From NCBI RefSeq assembly GCF_016805305.1, contig NZ_JAERQN010000008.1:124001-188000 (forward strand): a stretch of 64,000 bases of DNA, read 5' to 3'. Source of the DNA: Falsiroseomonas ponticola (GTDB lineage Bacteria > Pseudomonadota > Alphaproteobacteria > Acetobacterales > Acetobacteraceae). Made by a program: the position numbers and the translations under genes. Position 1 is the stretch's first letter. Each line of letters opens with the position of its first letter. Below, piece by piece: positions 33,768 to 41,382 of this stretch. The notes below the pieces were generated by a model. It was not told the DNA's origin. It did no database searches and saw only the letters and a program-made list of their open reading frames with translations.

Positions 33768-34646
33768 TCACGCCACCAGGTCGCTGCGGCGAAGCGCCTC
33801 CATGAAAGGGACGAGGGAAGGCGACCAGCGCCGCCCCGCGACGGTCACCAGCGCGACGTGGCGGGCGATGGGCGCATCCGCCACCGGCCGCAGCACCAGG
33901 CCGGGCTGCACCGCGCTGTATTCGGGCAGGAAGCAGACACCCATGCCGGCCGCGACCAGGCTCTGGATCCAGTCCTCCCGCTCGCTGCACGCGGCGCGCA
34001 CCAGCGTGGCGCCCGCCTCCACCAGCCGCTCCGCCAGCACCTCCCGGTGCTCGCAATTGAGGCGGGAGAGATAGGCCTGGCCATCCATGTCGCGCATGCG
34101 GATCGCGTCGCGCGCCGCGAAGGGGTGGCAGGGCGCGCAGGCGACGACGTAGCGTTCGGCGTAGAGCGGCTCGATCTTCAGCCGCTCCGCATACTCCTCG
34201 GGCTGCGGCATCAGCGCGGCATCGAGGTCGCCATCCAGCAGCATCTCCGACAGGCGCTGCGGCGTGGCATCCACCAGGGAAAGGTCGATGCCGGGCCGGT
34301 CCGCGCGGAAGGATTGCAGGAATCGGCTGAAGCGCGCGGGGCCGATGGAGCACATGACGCCGAGCCGCAACTCCGCCCCCTGCAGCCGCAGATGCAGGCT
34401 GGCCTGCTTCCGCACATGCGCGCTGCGCGCGACGATATCCGCGATCCGCGGCTGGACCAGGCGGCCGAGCGAGGTCAGGTGCGTATGCCCGCGTTCGCGC
34501 GCGAAGAGCGGCGCGCCGAGTTCCGCTTCCAGCTTCTGGATGCCGCGCGTCAGCGTCGGCTGCGTCACGCCGCATTGCTCCGCCGCGCGGGTGAAGTTCA
34601 GCGTTTCGCAGACGGCGACGAAATACCGCATCTCGCGGAGGTCCAT
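33768..34646 (-). CDS. LysR family transcriptional regulator
   Basis: This 292-residue protein has a typical N-terminal winged helix (MDLREMRYFVAVCETLNFTR, AAEQCGVTQPTLTRGIQKLE) and a two-lobed effector domain with AELRLGVMCSIGPARFSRFL and YVVACAPCHPFAARDAI. Two Cys residues in the effector domain could be redox-sensitive, but no OxyR-type pair is evident. It is divergent from the DUF3830 gene across 128 bp that contain a perfect dyad, the usual LysR arrangement, so DUF3830 is the likely target. Confidence 0.93.
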   Translation of the reverse strand: MDLREMRYFVAVCETLNFTRAAEQCGVTQPTLTRGIQKLEAELGAPLFARERGHTHLTSLGRLVQPRIADIVARSAHVRKQASLHLRLQGAELRLGVMCSIGPARFSRFLQSFRADRPGIDLSLVDATPQRLSEMLLDGDLDAALMPQPEEYAERLKIEPLYAERYVVACAPCHPFAARDAIRMRDMDGQAYLSRLNCEHREVLAERLVEAGATLVRAACSEREDWIQSLVAAGMGVCFLPEYSAVQPGLVLRPVADAPIARHVALVTVAGRRWSPSLVPFMEALRRSDLVA

Positions 34647-34711
34647 GGTCCTGCCTCGGTGGGGGGCCTGGACCACGCTTCGCCGGCCGCCGCCGGATGG
34701 TTTCGCCGCCC

Positions 34712-34739
34712 CCGCGATTGACCGCGGGGCGGATCGCGG
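34712..34739. promoter_or_regulatory. Dyad between LysR and DUF3830 genes
   Basis: CCGCGAT (34712-34718) and ATCGCGG (34733-34739) form a perfect 7-bp inverted repeat with 14 nt between. It lies 66 bp from the LysR start and 35 bp from the DUF3830 start, where an autoregulated divergent operator is expected. The spacing is longer than the textbook T-N11-A. Confidence 0.4.
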
Positions 34740-34774
34740 CCGATCCTGACGCCCTTCGAGGTCAGGAGAGAACA

Positions 34775-35251
34775 ATGCCCCGCCAGCTGCGCTTCACCTT
34801 CGTCGATGCCGGGATCTCCGGCCGGGTCGAGCTGCATGAGACGCTCGCCGCCCGCACCGTCGATGCCATCTGGGGCGCGCTCGCCACGCCGGTCCGGCAG
34901 CTGAGCTTCCACGCCATGTTCGCGGGGCCGGAGATCATGATCGGCCTGCCGCCGGAGAACCAGAATTTCGACCCGCGCAGCCTGCCGCCCGAGAACCAGA
35001 CGGTGATCCCGACGCCGGGCGACGTGCTGTGGTTCTACCAGGCGCCGAACATGATGAAGGGCCTGGCCGACGAGTTCTGGGAGATCGGCATGTTCTACGG
35101 CGATGGCGGCCGCGTCTTCGGCCCGCTGGGCTGGACCCCGGTGACGATGTTCGGCCGCATGGTGGCGGAGGATCTTCCTCAGTTTGCCAAGGAATGCGCC
35201 GATATCCGCCTGCGCGGCGCGAAGATGCTGGAGATCAAGCGGGAGGGCTGA
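34775..35251 (+). CDS. DUF3830 (cyclophilin-like fold) protein
   Basis: This 158-residue protein starts at ATG 34775 behind AGGAGAGAA. It has the DUF3830 pattern of an N-terminal strand pair (LRFTFVDAGISGRVELHETL), TVDAIWGALATPVRQLSFHA and GDVLWFYQAPNMMKGLADEF, with PLGWTPVTMFGRM near the end. The fold resembles TM1367-type cyclophilin-like proteins, and the biochemical role is unknown. Such genes often accompany TctC receptors and amidohydrolases in catabolic clusters; here a TctC gene follows, facing it. Confidence 0.85.
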   Translation: MPRQLRFTFVDAGISGRVELHETLAARTVDAIWGALATPVRQLSFHAMFAGPEIMIGLPPENQNFDPRSLPPENQTVIPTPGDVLWFYQAPNMMKGLADEFWEIGMFYGDGGRVFGPLGWTPVTMFGRMVAEDLPQFAKECADIRLRGAKMLEIKREG

Positions 35252-35322
35252 TGCGCCCGCCGCGCTGACGCCCCTGGCGGCGGCGCGGGGGCATGGCACG
35301 CCCGGGCATGCCTCCGCGCCGC

Positions 35323-36300
35323 CTACCCTTCCAGCACCACATTCGCGATCCGCGCCACCTCGCGCCAGCGCAGGATCTCGGCGCGGAGGAAGGCGGCGAA
35401 CTGCTCCGGCGTCTGCGGATCGGCGATCATCCCCGCCTCCTCGATGCGCCGCGTGATGGCCGGGTCGCGCAGCACGGCGACGACATCGGCGTTGATCCGC
35501 CGCAGGATCTCGGCCGGCGTGCCGGCCGGCGCGGCAAGGCCGTTCCAGCCCACCGCCTCATGCCCCGGCGCCACCGTCTCGGCGAAGGTCGGCACCTCCG
35601 GCGCCCAGGAGACGCGCTGCGCGGTGCTGACGCCGATCAGCTTCAGCCGCCCCGCGCGCACCTGCGGCAGGGCGGAGGCGAGGCTGTCCGTCATCAGCCG
35701 GACATTGCCCGCCACCAGGTCGGTCACCGCCGGGCCGCTGCCGCGGTAATGCACCATGTTGAGCCGCACGCCGAGGCGATGCGCCAGCAATTCGGCCGCC
35801 ATATGCGCGCCGGAAGCCGGGCCCGCCGTCGCGACATCCAGCGGCTGCGCCGCGGCGCGCGCGGCGGCGAGGAAGGCGGCCGGGTCGCTCGCCGGGAAGG
35901 AGGGATGCGCCACGATGCAGAGCGGCACCATGGAAAGGTTGGTGACCGGCGCGAAGTCGCGTTCCGGATCATAGGGCAGGCGCGGCATCACCGCGGCGTT
36001 CACCGCCATCGGCCCGATCGAGCCCGCGACCAGCGTGGTGCCATCCGCCGCCGCGCGTGCCACGGATTCCATGCCCGGCACGCCCGCACCCCCGCCGCGA
36101 TTCTCCACCACCACGCGCTGCGGCCAGCGCGCGGAAAGCGCATCGGCGACGAGGCGGGCGACGATGTCGGTGGACTGCCCCGGCGGGAAGGGCACGACGA
36201 TCCGCACCGGCCGGTCCGGCCAGCCCCCCTGCGCGCGCGCCACCATGGGCAAGGCGAGCGAGGCCCCGGCGAGGGCGAGCAACCGACGACGTCCCGGCAT
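35323..36300 (-). CDS. TctC/Bug family receptor (orphan 3)
   Basis: This 325-residue receptor has the signal MPGRRRLLALAGASLALPMV, then VRIVVPFPPGQSTDIVARLV, VVVENRGGGAGVPGME and LPYDPERDFAPVTNLSMVPL. A near-perfect GGGGAGGA ribosome site precedes ATG 36300. It lies downstream of the PhnW/ABC/deacylase genes on the same strand, but 144 bp of AT-richer DNA separates it, so it may have its own promoter. No tctAB genes are nearby. Confidence 0.93.
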   Translation of the reverse strand: MPGRRRLLALAGASLALPMVARAQGGWPDRPVRIVVPFPPGQSTDIVARLVADALSARWPQRVVVENRGGGAGVPGMESVARAAADGTTLVAGSIGPMAVNAAVMPRLPYDPERDFAPVTNLSMVPLCIVAHPSFPASDPAAFLAAARAAAQPLDVATAGPASGAHMAAELLAHRLGVRLNMVHYRGSGPAVTDLVAGNVRLMTDSLASALPQVRAGRLKLIGVSTAQRVSWAPEVPTFAETVAPGHEAVGWNGLAAPAGTPAEILRRINADVVAVLRDPAITRRIEEAGMIADPQTPEQFAAFLRAEILRWREVARIANVVLEG

Positions 36301-36444
36301 GAAGTCCTCCCCATTTCGTATGCAACGTTACTTTTCGTTTATTCGTTGGGGATGGGCAATGCAAGCCTTGTCCGCGGCCGGGCCATCCCCGGCAGCCAGT
36401 GGCGCCGGGCGCGGATGGGGAAGGGTTGTTCCGTGGCCGGGCGG

Positions 36445-37413
36445 CTACAGCCGCTCCACCACCTCCACCACCTGGTCGCCGCTGTAGAGCGGCATCCAGG
36501 GGCGGCGGATGGAGCCGACCCAGGCCTGGCCGGTGGGGCAGCGGATCTCCTCCACCACCTGGCCGTAGAGGTCCACCATCCGCCCCATGACCTGGCCGGC
36601 CACCATGTCCTGGCCGGGCTCCACCAGGCAGTCCCAGTAGCCGCCCCGGGTGCATTTCACATGCACGGCGTTGCCGCCGCGGCGCACATCGGTGGCGACG
36701 GGCGGATCGCCCGGGATCATGCCCAGCGCGCGGGCGGCGCCGTTCAGCGCGGTGGAGAAATTGGCGAGGTCTTCCTCCCGCACCCGCGCGCCACCGCCGC
36801 TTTCGATGATCAGCGCGGTCTTGCCATGGGTGCGGCTGACATGGGCGAGGTAGGTGCCATCCATCCAGCCTTCCGAGGCACCCCACTGGTAGCGGCTGCC
36901 CACCTGCGCCGCGAGCGCCCTGGAGGCGCGCTGCTGCGGCCCGTCGAACTTGGCGTCGTGGATGACGTAGAAGGCGGTGATGGTCAGCTCCCCGCCGCTG
37001 TGCAGGTCGAGGATCGCATCGCCCCCCTGCTCGCCCGCGATGGCCAGCAGCCGGTCCACCAACTGCTCGCCGACGCTGCCCGTGGGGCTGCCCGGGAAGA
37101 TGCGGTTGAGGTTGGTGCCGTCCTGCGGCGTCAGGCGGCTATGCGCGCGCTGGCCGAGCGGATTCGCCACCAGCAGCGCGGCGATGCTGCCCTTGAAGGT
37201 CTTGAGGTCGAGCGAGCGGATGAAGCGCGCCGCCGCGATGGGCCCGACATTCTCGCCGCCATGGATCAGGCACTGGATGAAAAGCCGCGGCCCCGGCAGC
37301 GCGCCGCGCGCCAGCATGACGGGGGAGACGAGCGGCAGGATGTTGTCGTGGCCAAGCTCGATCACGCCGGTGGCGAGTTCGCCGGGCGCGGCCTCCGCGG
37401 TGCCGAAGCGCAT
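36445..37413 (-). CDS. Succinylglutamate desuccinylase/aspartoacylase family deacylase
   Basis: This 322-residue M14-related zinc hydrolase keeps its active site: the metal pair in LIHGGENVGPIAA (His and Glu), the third ligand in AILDLHSGGEL, the substrate-binding NLNRIFPG and the catalytic Glu in TALIIESGGG. The family removes acyl groups from N-acyl amino acids. ATG 37413 overlaps the ABC ATPase stop by one base (TGATG), so it is the last gene of the importer operon. This suggests that the imported compound is N-acylated. There is no signal peptide. Confidence 0.85.
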   Translation of the reverse strand: MRFGTAEAAPGELATGVIELGHDNILPLVSPVMLARGALPGPRLFIQCLIHGGENVGPIAAARFIRSLDLKTFKGSIAALLVANPLGQRAHSRLTPQDGTNLNRIFPGSPTGSVGEQLVDRLLAIAGEQGGDAILDLHSGGELTITAFYVIHDAKFDGPQQRASRALAAQVGSRYQWGASEGWMDGTYLAHVSRTHGKTALIIESGGGARVREEDLANFSTALNGAARALGMIPGDPPVATDVRRGGNAVHVKCTRGGYWDCLVEPGQDMVAGQVMGRMVDLYGQVVEEIRCPTGQAWVGSIRRPWMPLYSGDQVVEVVERL

Positions 37414-38450
37414 CAATTCTCTCCCGGGATCAGGGTCAGGTCAGGGCGGGTCCAGCGCGCGGTGGCGTGCGCGCCGGGGCGGAGATCGGCGAGCGATGCG
37501 GGGCCTTCGACCAGCAGCGCGCGGCCGCCGGGCAGGCGCAGCACGGCCTGGGCGCCGGTGCCGAGGAAACTCACCACCTCCACCGTGCCGGTCACGCTGT
37601 TGGGGCCGGTGGCGGGCGCCTGGTCCAGCGTGACCTTTTCCGGCCGCAGCAGCCAGGTGCCGGGGTTCGGCACATCCAGCGCGATCCCATCCTCGCTGTG
37701 CCGGCCATCGGCACTGACGAAAAGATTGGCGCGGCCGATGAAGCTGGCGACGAAGCGGGTGGCGGGCCGGTCATAGACCTCCCGCGGCGTGCCGAGCTGT
37801 TCGAGGCGGCCCTTGTTCATCACGGCGATGCGGTCGGAGATGGCCATCGCCTCCGCCTGGTCATGCGTGACGAACAGGGTCGTCAGGCCGAGTTCGGTCT
37901 GCAGCCGCCGCAGCTCGATTCGCGTGCCTTCCCGCAGCAGCGCGTCGAGATTGCTGAACGGTTCATCTAGCAGGACGACTGCGGGATTGATGACCAGCGC
38001 GCGGCCGACCGCGACGCGCTGCTGCTGGCCGCCGGAGAGCTGCTTCGGCAGGCGCTTCTCCAACCCCTGGAGCTGCAGCAGCGCCACCATGCGCGCCACG
38101 CGCTCCGCCGCCTCGGGCTTCGGCACGCCACGGCGCTGCAGCCCGAAGGCGATGTTCTCCGCGACCGTCAGGTGCGGGAAGAGGGCATAGGACTGGAACA
38201 CCATGCCGGTGTCGCGCCTGTGCGGCGGCATCGTCGTGATGTCGCGGCCCCGCAGCAGGATGCGGCCCTCGCTGGGTTCGACGAAGCCCGCCACCATGCG
38301 CAAGGTCGTCGTCTTCCCGCAGCCGGAGGGGCCGAGCAGCGCGACCAGCTCGCCCGGCTTCACCGCCAGGTCCATGCGCGCCACGGCGGTCGTATTGCCG
38401 TAGCGGCGGGCAAGCCCCTCCAGGACCAGCTCGGGCGAGGCTGTTGTCAC
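37413..38450 (-). CDS. ABC importer ATPase, PotA/PhnT-like
   Basis: This 345-residue ATPase has Walker A LLGPSGCGKTTTLRMVAGF, the Q-loop MVFQSYALFPHLTV, signature LSGGQQQRVAVGRAL and Walker B VVLLDEPFSNLD, followed by a TOBE-type regulatory domain. These features match spermidine/putrescine and 2-aminoethylphosphonate importers. I prefer GTG 38450. A longer frame from 38510 would read through a cluster of hairpins. The gene follows the two permeases and precedes the deacylase. Confidence 0.92.
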   Translation of the reverse strand: MTTASPELVLEGLARRYGNTTAVARMDLAVKPGELVALLGPSGCGKTTTLRMVAGFVEPSEGRILLRGRDITTMPPHRRDTGMVFQSYALFPHLTVAENIAFGLQRRGVPKPEAAERVARMVALLQLQGLEKRLPKQLSGGQQQRVAVGRALVINPAVVLLDEPFSNLDALLREGTRIELRRLQTELGLTTLFVTHDQAEAMAISDRIAVMNKGRLEQLGTPREVYDRPATRFVASFIGRANLFVSADGRHSEDGIALDVPNPGTWLLRPEKVTLDQAPATGPNSVTGTVEVVSFLGTGAQAVLRLPGGRALLVEGPASLADLRPGAHATARWTRPDLTLIPGEN

Positions 38451-38464
38451 GCTGATGCATCCTG

Positions 38465-38577
38465 CGGCCGGCGTAGCCGGCCGAGGCCGCGAAGGCGGCC
38501 CGCGGCGCATGCCGCGAAGCCAAGGCCGCGGATGCGGCCGCCCGGCGTCTGAGGGGTGCCGTGCGCGAGCACGGCAC
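38465..38577. repeat. Cluster of five consecutive short hairpins
   Basis: Five perfect inverted repeats occupy 113 bp of the permease-ATPase gap. Stems and loops are: 38465-38472/38476-38483 (8 bp, GTA); 38485-38490/38495-38500 (6 bp, GAAG); 38501-38506/38511-38516 (6 bp, GCAT); 38524-38529/38534-38539 (6 bp, GGAT); 38556-38564/38569-38577 (9 bp, GCGA). The first four share GGCCG/CGGCC-type arms. It resembles a compound REP-like element and could adjust the ratio of ATPase to permease message. Confidence 0.7.
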
Positions 38578-38595
38578 TTGGCAAGACTCTCTCAC

Positions 38596-39381
38596 TCATC
38601 GGTTTGCATAGGCCTGTTGTGCCACCATCAGGATCAGGGCGAGCAGGATCAGCATGGCGGAGACGGCGGCGACGGTCGGGTCCATCTGCATCTGCGCGGC
38701 GCCGTAGAGCACGACGGTCAGCGGCGCATCGCGGGCGGAGCCGAGGAAGAGCGCCATCTCCACCTCGTCGAAGGAGAAGATGAAGGCCAGCGCCGCGGCG
38801 GCGAACAACCCCGGCTTCAGCGCCGGCAGCGTCACCAGGAAGAAGGCGTGCAGCGGGGATGCACCGAGATTCTGCGCCGCTTCCTCCAGCGCGGGATCGA
38901 CGCGCTTCAGCACCGGCAGCATGACGCGCAGCACCAGCGGCACGCCGACCAGGAGGTGGGAGATGACGAGGCGCGGCAGGCCAGGCGGCGCCACGGGATG
39001 GGCCGCGTAGAACAGCGTCAGCGCCACTGCCAGCACCAGGCCGGGCAGCACCAGGGGCGAGAGGAAGATCGCCTCCAGCAGCGCGCGGCCGGGGAAGCGG
39101 AAGCGCGTCAGCGCCACCGCCGCCGCCGTGCCGATCAGCAGCGACAGCACCGCGACGGTGCCCGCCAGGCGCAGGCTGACGAAGAAGCCGTTGAGGTAGC
39201 GAACATCGCCCAGCGCCTGCCGGTACCAGCGCAGCGACAAGCCCTGCGGCGGGAAGGCCAGGTAGCCCGTATCGCTGAAGGACGCCGCCACGATGACGAA
39301 AAGCGGCCCCAGCAGATAGATGAAGGTCAGCACCGCCATCAGGCGGAGCACCCAGCCGAAGGGGCTGCGGAGCGAGATCAT
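38596..39381 (-). CDS. ABC importer permease, PotC-like
   Basis: This 261-residue protein has six transmembrane helices and the EAA motif VDPALEEAAQNLGASPLHAF, where the ATPase docks. The start SLRSPFGWVLRLMAVLTFIY and QGLSLRWYRQALGD are typical of PotC-like type I importer permeases. Its ATG overlaps the stop of the partner permease by 4 bp. A 145-bp gap containing five hairpins separates it from the ATPase gene. Confidence 0.92.
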   Translation of the reverse strand: MISLRSPFGWVLRLMAVLTFIYLLGPLFVIVAASFSDTGYLAFPPQGLSLRWYRQALGDVRYLNGFFVSLRLAGTVAVLSLLIGTAAAVALTRFRFPGRALLEAIFLSPLVLPGLVLAVALTLFYAAHPVAPPGLPRLVISHLLVGVPLVLRVMLPVLKRVDPALEEAAQNLGASPLHAFFLVTLPALKPGLFAAAALAFIFSFDEVEMALFLGSARDAPLTVVLYGAAQMQMDPTVAAVSAMLILLALILMVAQQAYANR

Positions 39382-40214
39382 CGCGCCTGCTCCTTCGCGT
39401 CACCCAGCAGCCTGCCATAGGTCAGCGCGACGCTGATGGAGATCGCCAGCAGGATGGCCGCGATGGCGGCGGCGAAGGGCCAGTCCAGCAGTTCCAGCGT
39501 CTGTTCGTAGATGGTCACCGCCATGAAATGCGCCCGCGCGCCGCCCACCAGCGACGGCGTCGCGAAGGCGCTGACGGAGAGCGAGAAGACCAGCAGCGAT
39601 CCCGCCAGGATGCCGCCGCGCGCCAGCCTGATCGTCACCAGCCACAGCGCCACGATGGGCGAGGCGCCGAGGCTCATCGCCGCATGTTCCAAATCCCGGT
39701 CGATGCCGCGGATCACGGCGTAGAGCGTCACGATCATGATGGGCAGCAGCACCTGCGCCAGCGCGATGACGACGCCGGCGAAGGTGCCGATGAGCTGGAA
39801 GTTGGACTCGACCAGCCCCGTCGATTGCAGCAGCCGGCTGGCGACGCCGTTGCGGAAGAACAGCACCATCCAGGCGAAGCTGCGCACCACCGCCGAAACC
39901 CAGAGCGGAAAGCTGGTCAGCAGCAGCAGCAGCCCCGCCCAGCGCGTCTCCGCCCGCGCCAGCAGGAAGGCCAGCGGGAAGCCCAGCACCAGCGTCACCA
40001 GCGTGACGCAGAGGCCGAGCAGCAGGCTGTTGCCCAGCACGCCGAGATAGTAGCTGTCGCCGAGGAAGCGTTCGTACTGCGCCAGCGGCGCGCCCGGCGG
40101 CATGGATTGCAGGAACAGGCCGAGCTGCGGCCAGATGAAGAGCAGCGCGAAGACCAGCGCCGCCGGGGCCAGCAGCCCGGCGGCGATCAGGCCCCGCCGG
40201 GCGGAAGCGTGCAT
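39378..40214 (-). CDS. ABC importer permease, PotB-like
   Basis: This 278-residue permease has six helices and the EAA-type loop IDRDLEHAAMSLGASPIVAL. It pairs with the following PotC-like gene. A periplasmic loop (LVESNFQLIGTFAG) precedes the third core helix. It starts 5 nt after the stop of the binding protein gene, so the three are one message. In 2-aminoethylphosphonate systems the equivalents are PhnU and PhnV, but sequence alone cannot separate them from polyamine permeases. Confidence 0.92.
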   Translation of the reverse strand: MHASARRGLIAAGLLAPAALVFALLFIWPQLGLFLQSMPPGAPLAQYERFLGDSYYLGVLGNSLLLGLCVTLVTLVLGFPLAFLLARAETRWAGLLLLLTSFPLWVSAVVRSFAWMVLFFRNGVASRLLQSTGLVESNFQLIGTFAGVVIALAQVLLPIMIVTLYAVIRGIDRDLEHAAMSLGASPIVALWLVTIRLARGGILAGSLLVFSLSVSAFATPSLVGGARAHFMAVTIYEQTLELLDWPFAAAIAAILLAISISVALTYGRLLGDAKEQAR

Positions 40215-40219
40215 GCCTG

Positions 40220-41242
40220 CTACCGGCTGATCTCCCGGTTGAAGCGGTCCGTCCAGGCGGGGCGATTGGCGTTGATCACATCGCGGTCGAGATGCGCCAG
40301 CTTATCCGTCGGCGCCATGAAGGGCGCGACATCGGCCGGCAGTTGCGTCGCGGTGTTCACCGGCGCCCAGCCCACATCCTTGGCGATGGCGGCCTGCACC
40401 TCGGGTTCCAGATGCCCATTCAGGATGGCGGCGGCGATATCGGCGTTGCGGCTACGCCGCGCGACGCAGCCCACCAGCAGGACGTAGGGCGCCCCTTCCT
40501 CCGGCACCGCATAGGCGACGGGGATGCCCATGTTCGTGCTGCGCATGGCCGAGGCGCCGTCATAGGGCATGATCCAGATGTCGCCGGAGGCGAAGAGCGT
40601 CTGCACCTCCGCCGCGGAGCGGAAGATGTTGGCGCGCGGGGCGATGCGGCGCAGCGCGTCGAAGCCGGGGCCGATATTCGTCTCGCCGCCGCCATGCGCG
40701 CGGGCCAGCATCACCAGGAAATCGGTGCCGTAGCCGTTGGTGATGTGCGGGAAGGCGATGTGGCCGGCGAATTCCGGGCGGAAGAAGTCGCGGTAGCTCT
40801 TCGGCGGGTTCGGCACCTTGTCGGGGCGGTAGAGTATGCCCTCCGTCACCAGGCCCCAGGCGATCCAGTGGCCCTCGGGATCCTTCAGATTCGCCGGCAC
40901 ATTGGCGAAATGCGGCTGCGCCGGGATGGGCTGCGTCAGCCCATCGGCCTTGGCCTGCACATGCTGGCCGCCGCTGAACATGAAGAGGTCGATCTGAGGC
41001 GCCTGCGCCTCCGCCCGCATGCGGGCGAAGGCATTGGCGGAAAGCAGCGGCGTCTGCGTGCCGCGCGCGCCGGTCTCCCGCTGCACGCGGTCGAAGACCA
41101 TGCGCTGGAGCATGTCCTGGCTCGGCCCGCCAAAGGCCGTGGCCACGACCTCCCGCCCCGCGAAACGCTGCTGGGCGGAAGCGCCGGCCAGCGGCAGCGC
41201 CGCAAGCCCAAGACCCGCACCGAGTACCGAACGTCGCCGCAT
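40220..41242 (-). CDS. ABC importer periplasmic binding protein, PotD-like
   Basis: This 340-residue receptor has an Arg-rich signal (MRRRSVLGAGLGLAALPLAG, ending ASAQ). The mature protein has a type II binding fold: VVATAFGGPSQDMLQRMVFD, then VTEGILYRPDKVPNPPKSY and SGDIWIMPYDGASAMRS. ATG 41242 lies 10 nt after GAGGG; an ATG at 41251 is too close to it. The gene begins the importer part of the locus, 141 bp after a PhnW-like aminotransferase gene, with 26-bp tandem repeats between them. Confidence 0.9.
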   Translation of the reverse strand: MRRRSVLGAGLGLAALPLAGASAQQRFAGREVVATAFGGPSQDMLQRMVFDRVQRETGARGTQTPLLSANAFARMRAEAQAPQIDLFMFSGGQHVQAKADGLTQPIPAQPHFANVPANLKDPEGHWIAWGLVTEGILYRPDKVPNPPKSYRDFFRPEFAGHIAFPHITNGYGTDFLVMLARAHGGGETNIGPGFDALRRIAPRANIFRSAAEVQTLFASGDIWIMPYDGASAMRSTNMGIPVAYAVPEEGAPYVLLVGCVARRSRNADIAAAILNGHLEPEVQAAIAKDVGWAPVNTATQLPADVAPFMAPTDKLAHLDRDVINANRPAWTDRFNREISR

Positions 41243-41302
41243 GGACCGCATCCCTCGATCGTCTAGCGGGGACTATGCGGCAGTGAAACGCGGGGCGGCA
41301 AT

Positions 41303-41380
41303 ACTCGGTCCGCGGCGCAAGCGCCGACACTCGGTCCGCGGCGCAGGCGGCAACCCTCAGCCCGCGGCGCAGGCGCCGAC
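41303..41380. repeat. Three tandem 26-bp imperfect repeats
   Basis: Units lie at 41303-41328, 41329-41354 and 41355-41380. Each has the pattern (A/C)CTC(G/A)G(T/C)CCGCGGCGCA followed by (A/G)GCG(C/G)C(G/A)AC, and a partial fourth copy begins ACTC. Units 1 and 2 differ at three of 26 positions and unit 3 at about five. They fill the gap just after the aminotransferase stop and before the binding protein start. They have no spacers and so are not a CRISPR array. Confidence 0.75.
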
Positions 41381-41382
41381 AC

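Noticed and set aside
38451-38510. N-terminal extension of the ABC ATPase from 38510
   Set aside because: The extra 20 residues would be encoded by the hairpin cluster and are Arg/Pro-rich. The GTG at 38450 matches the family start better.
41303-41380. CRISPR array
   Set aside because: The 26-bp units are directly adjacent with no spacers and differ from one another; no cas genes are present.
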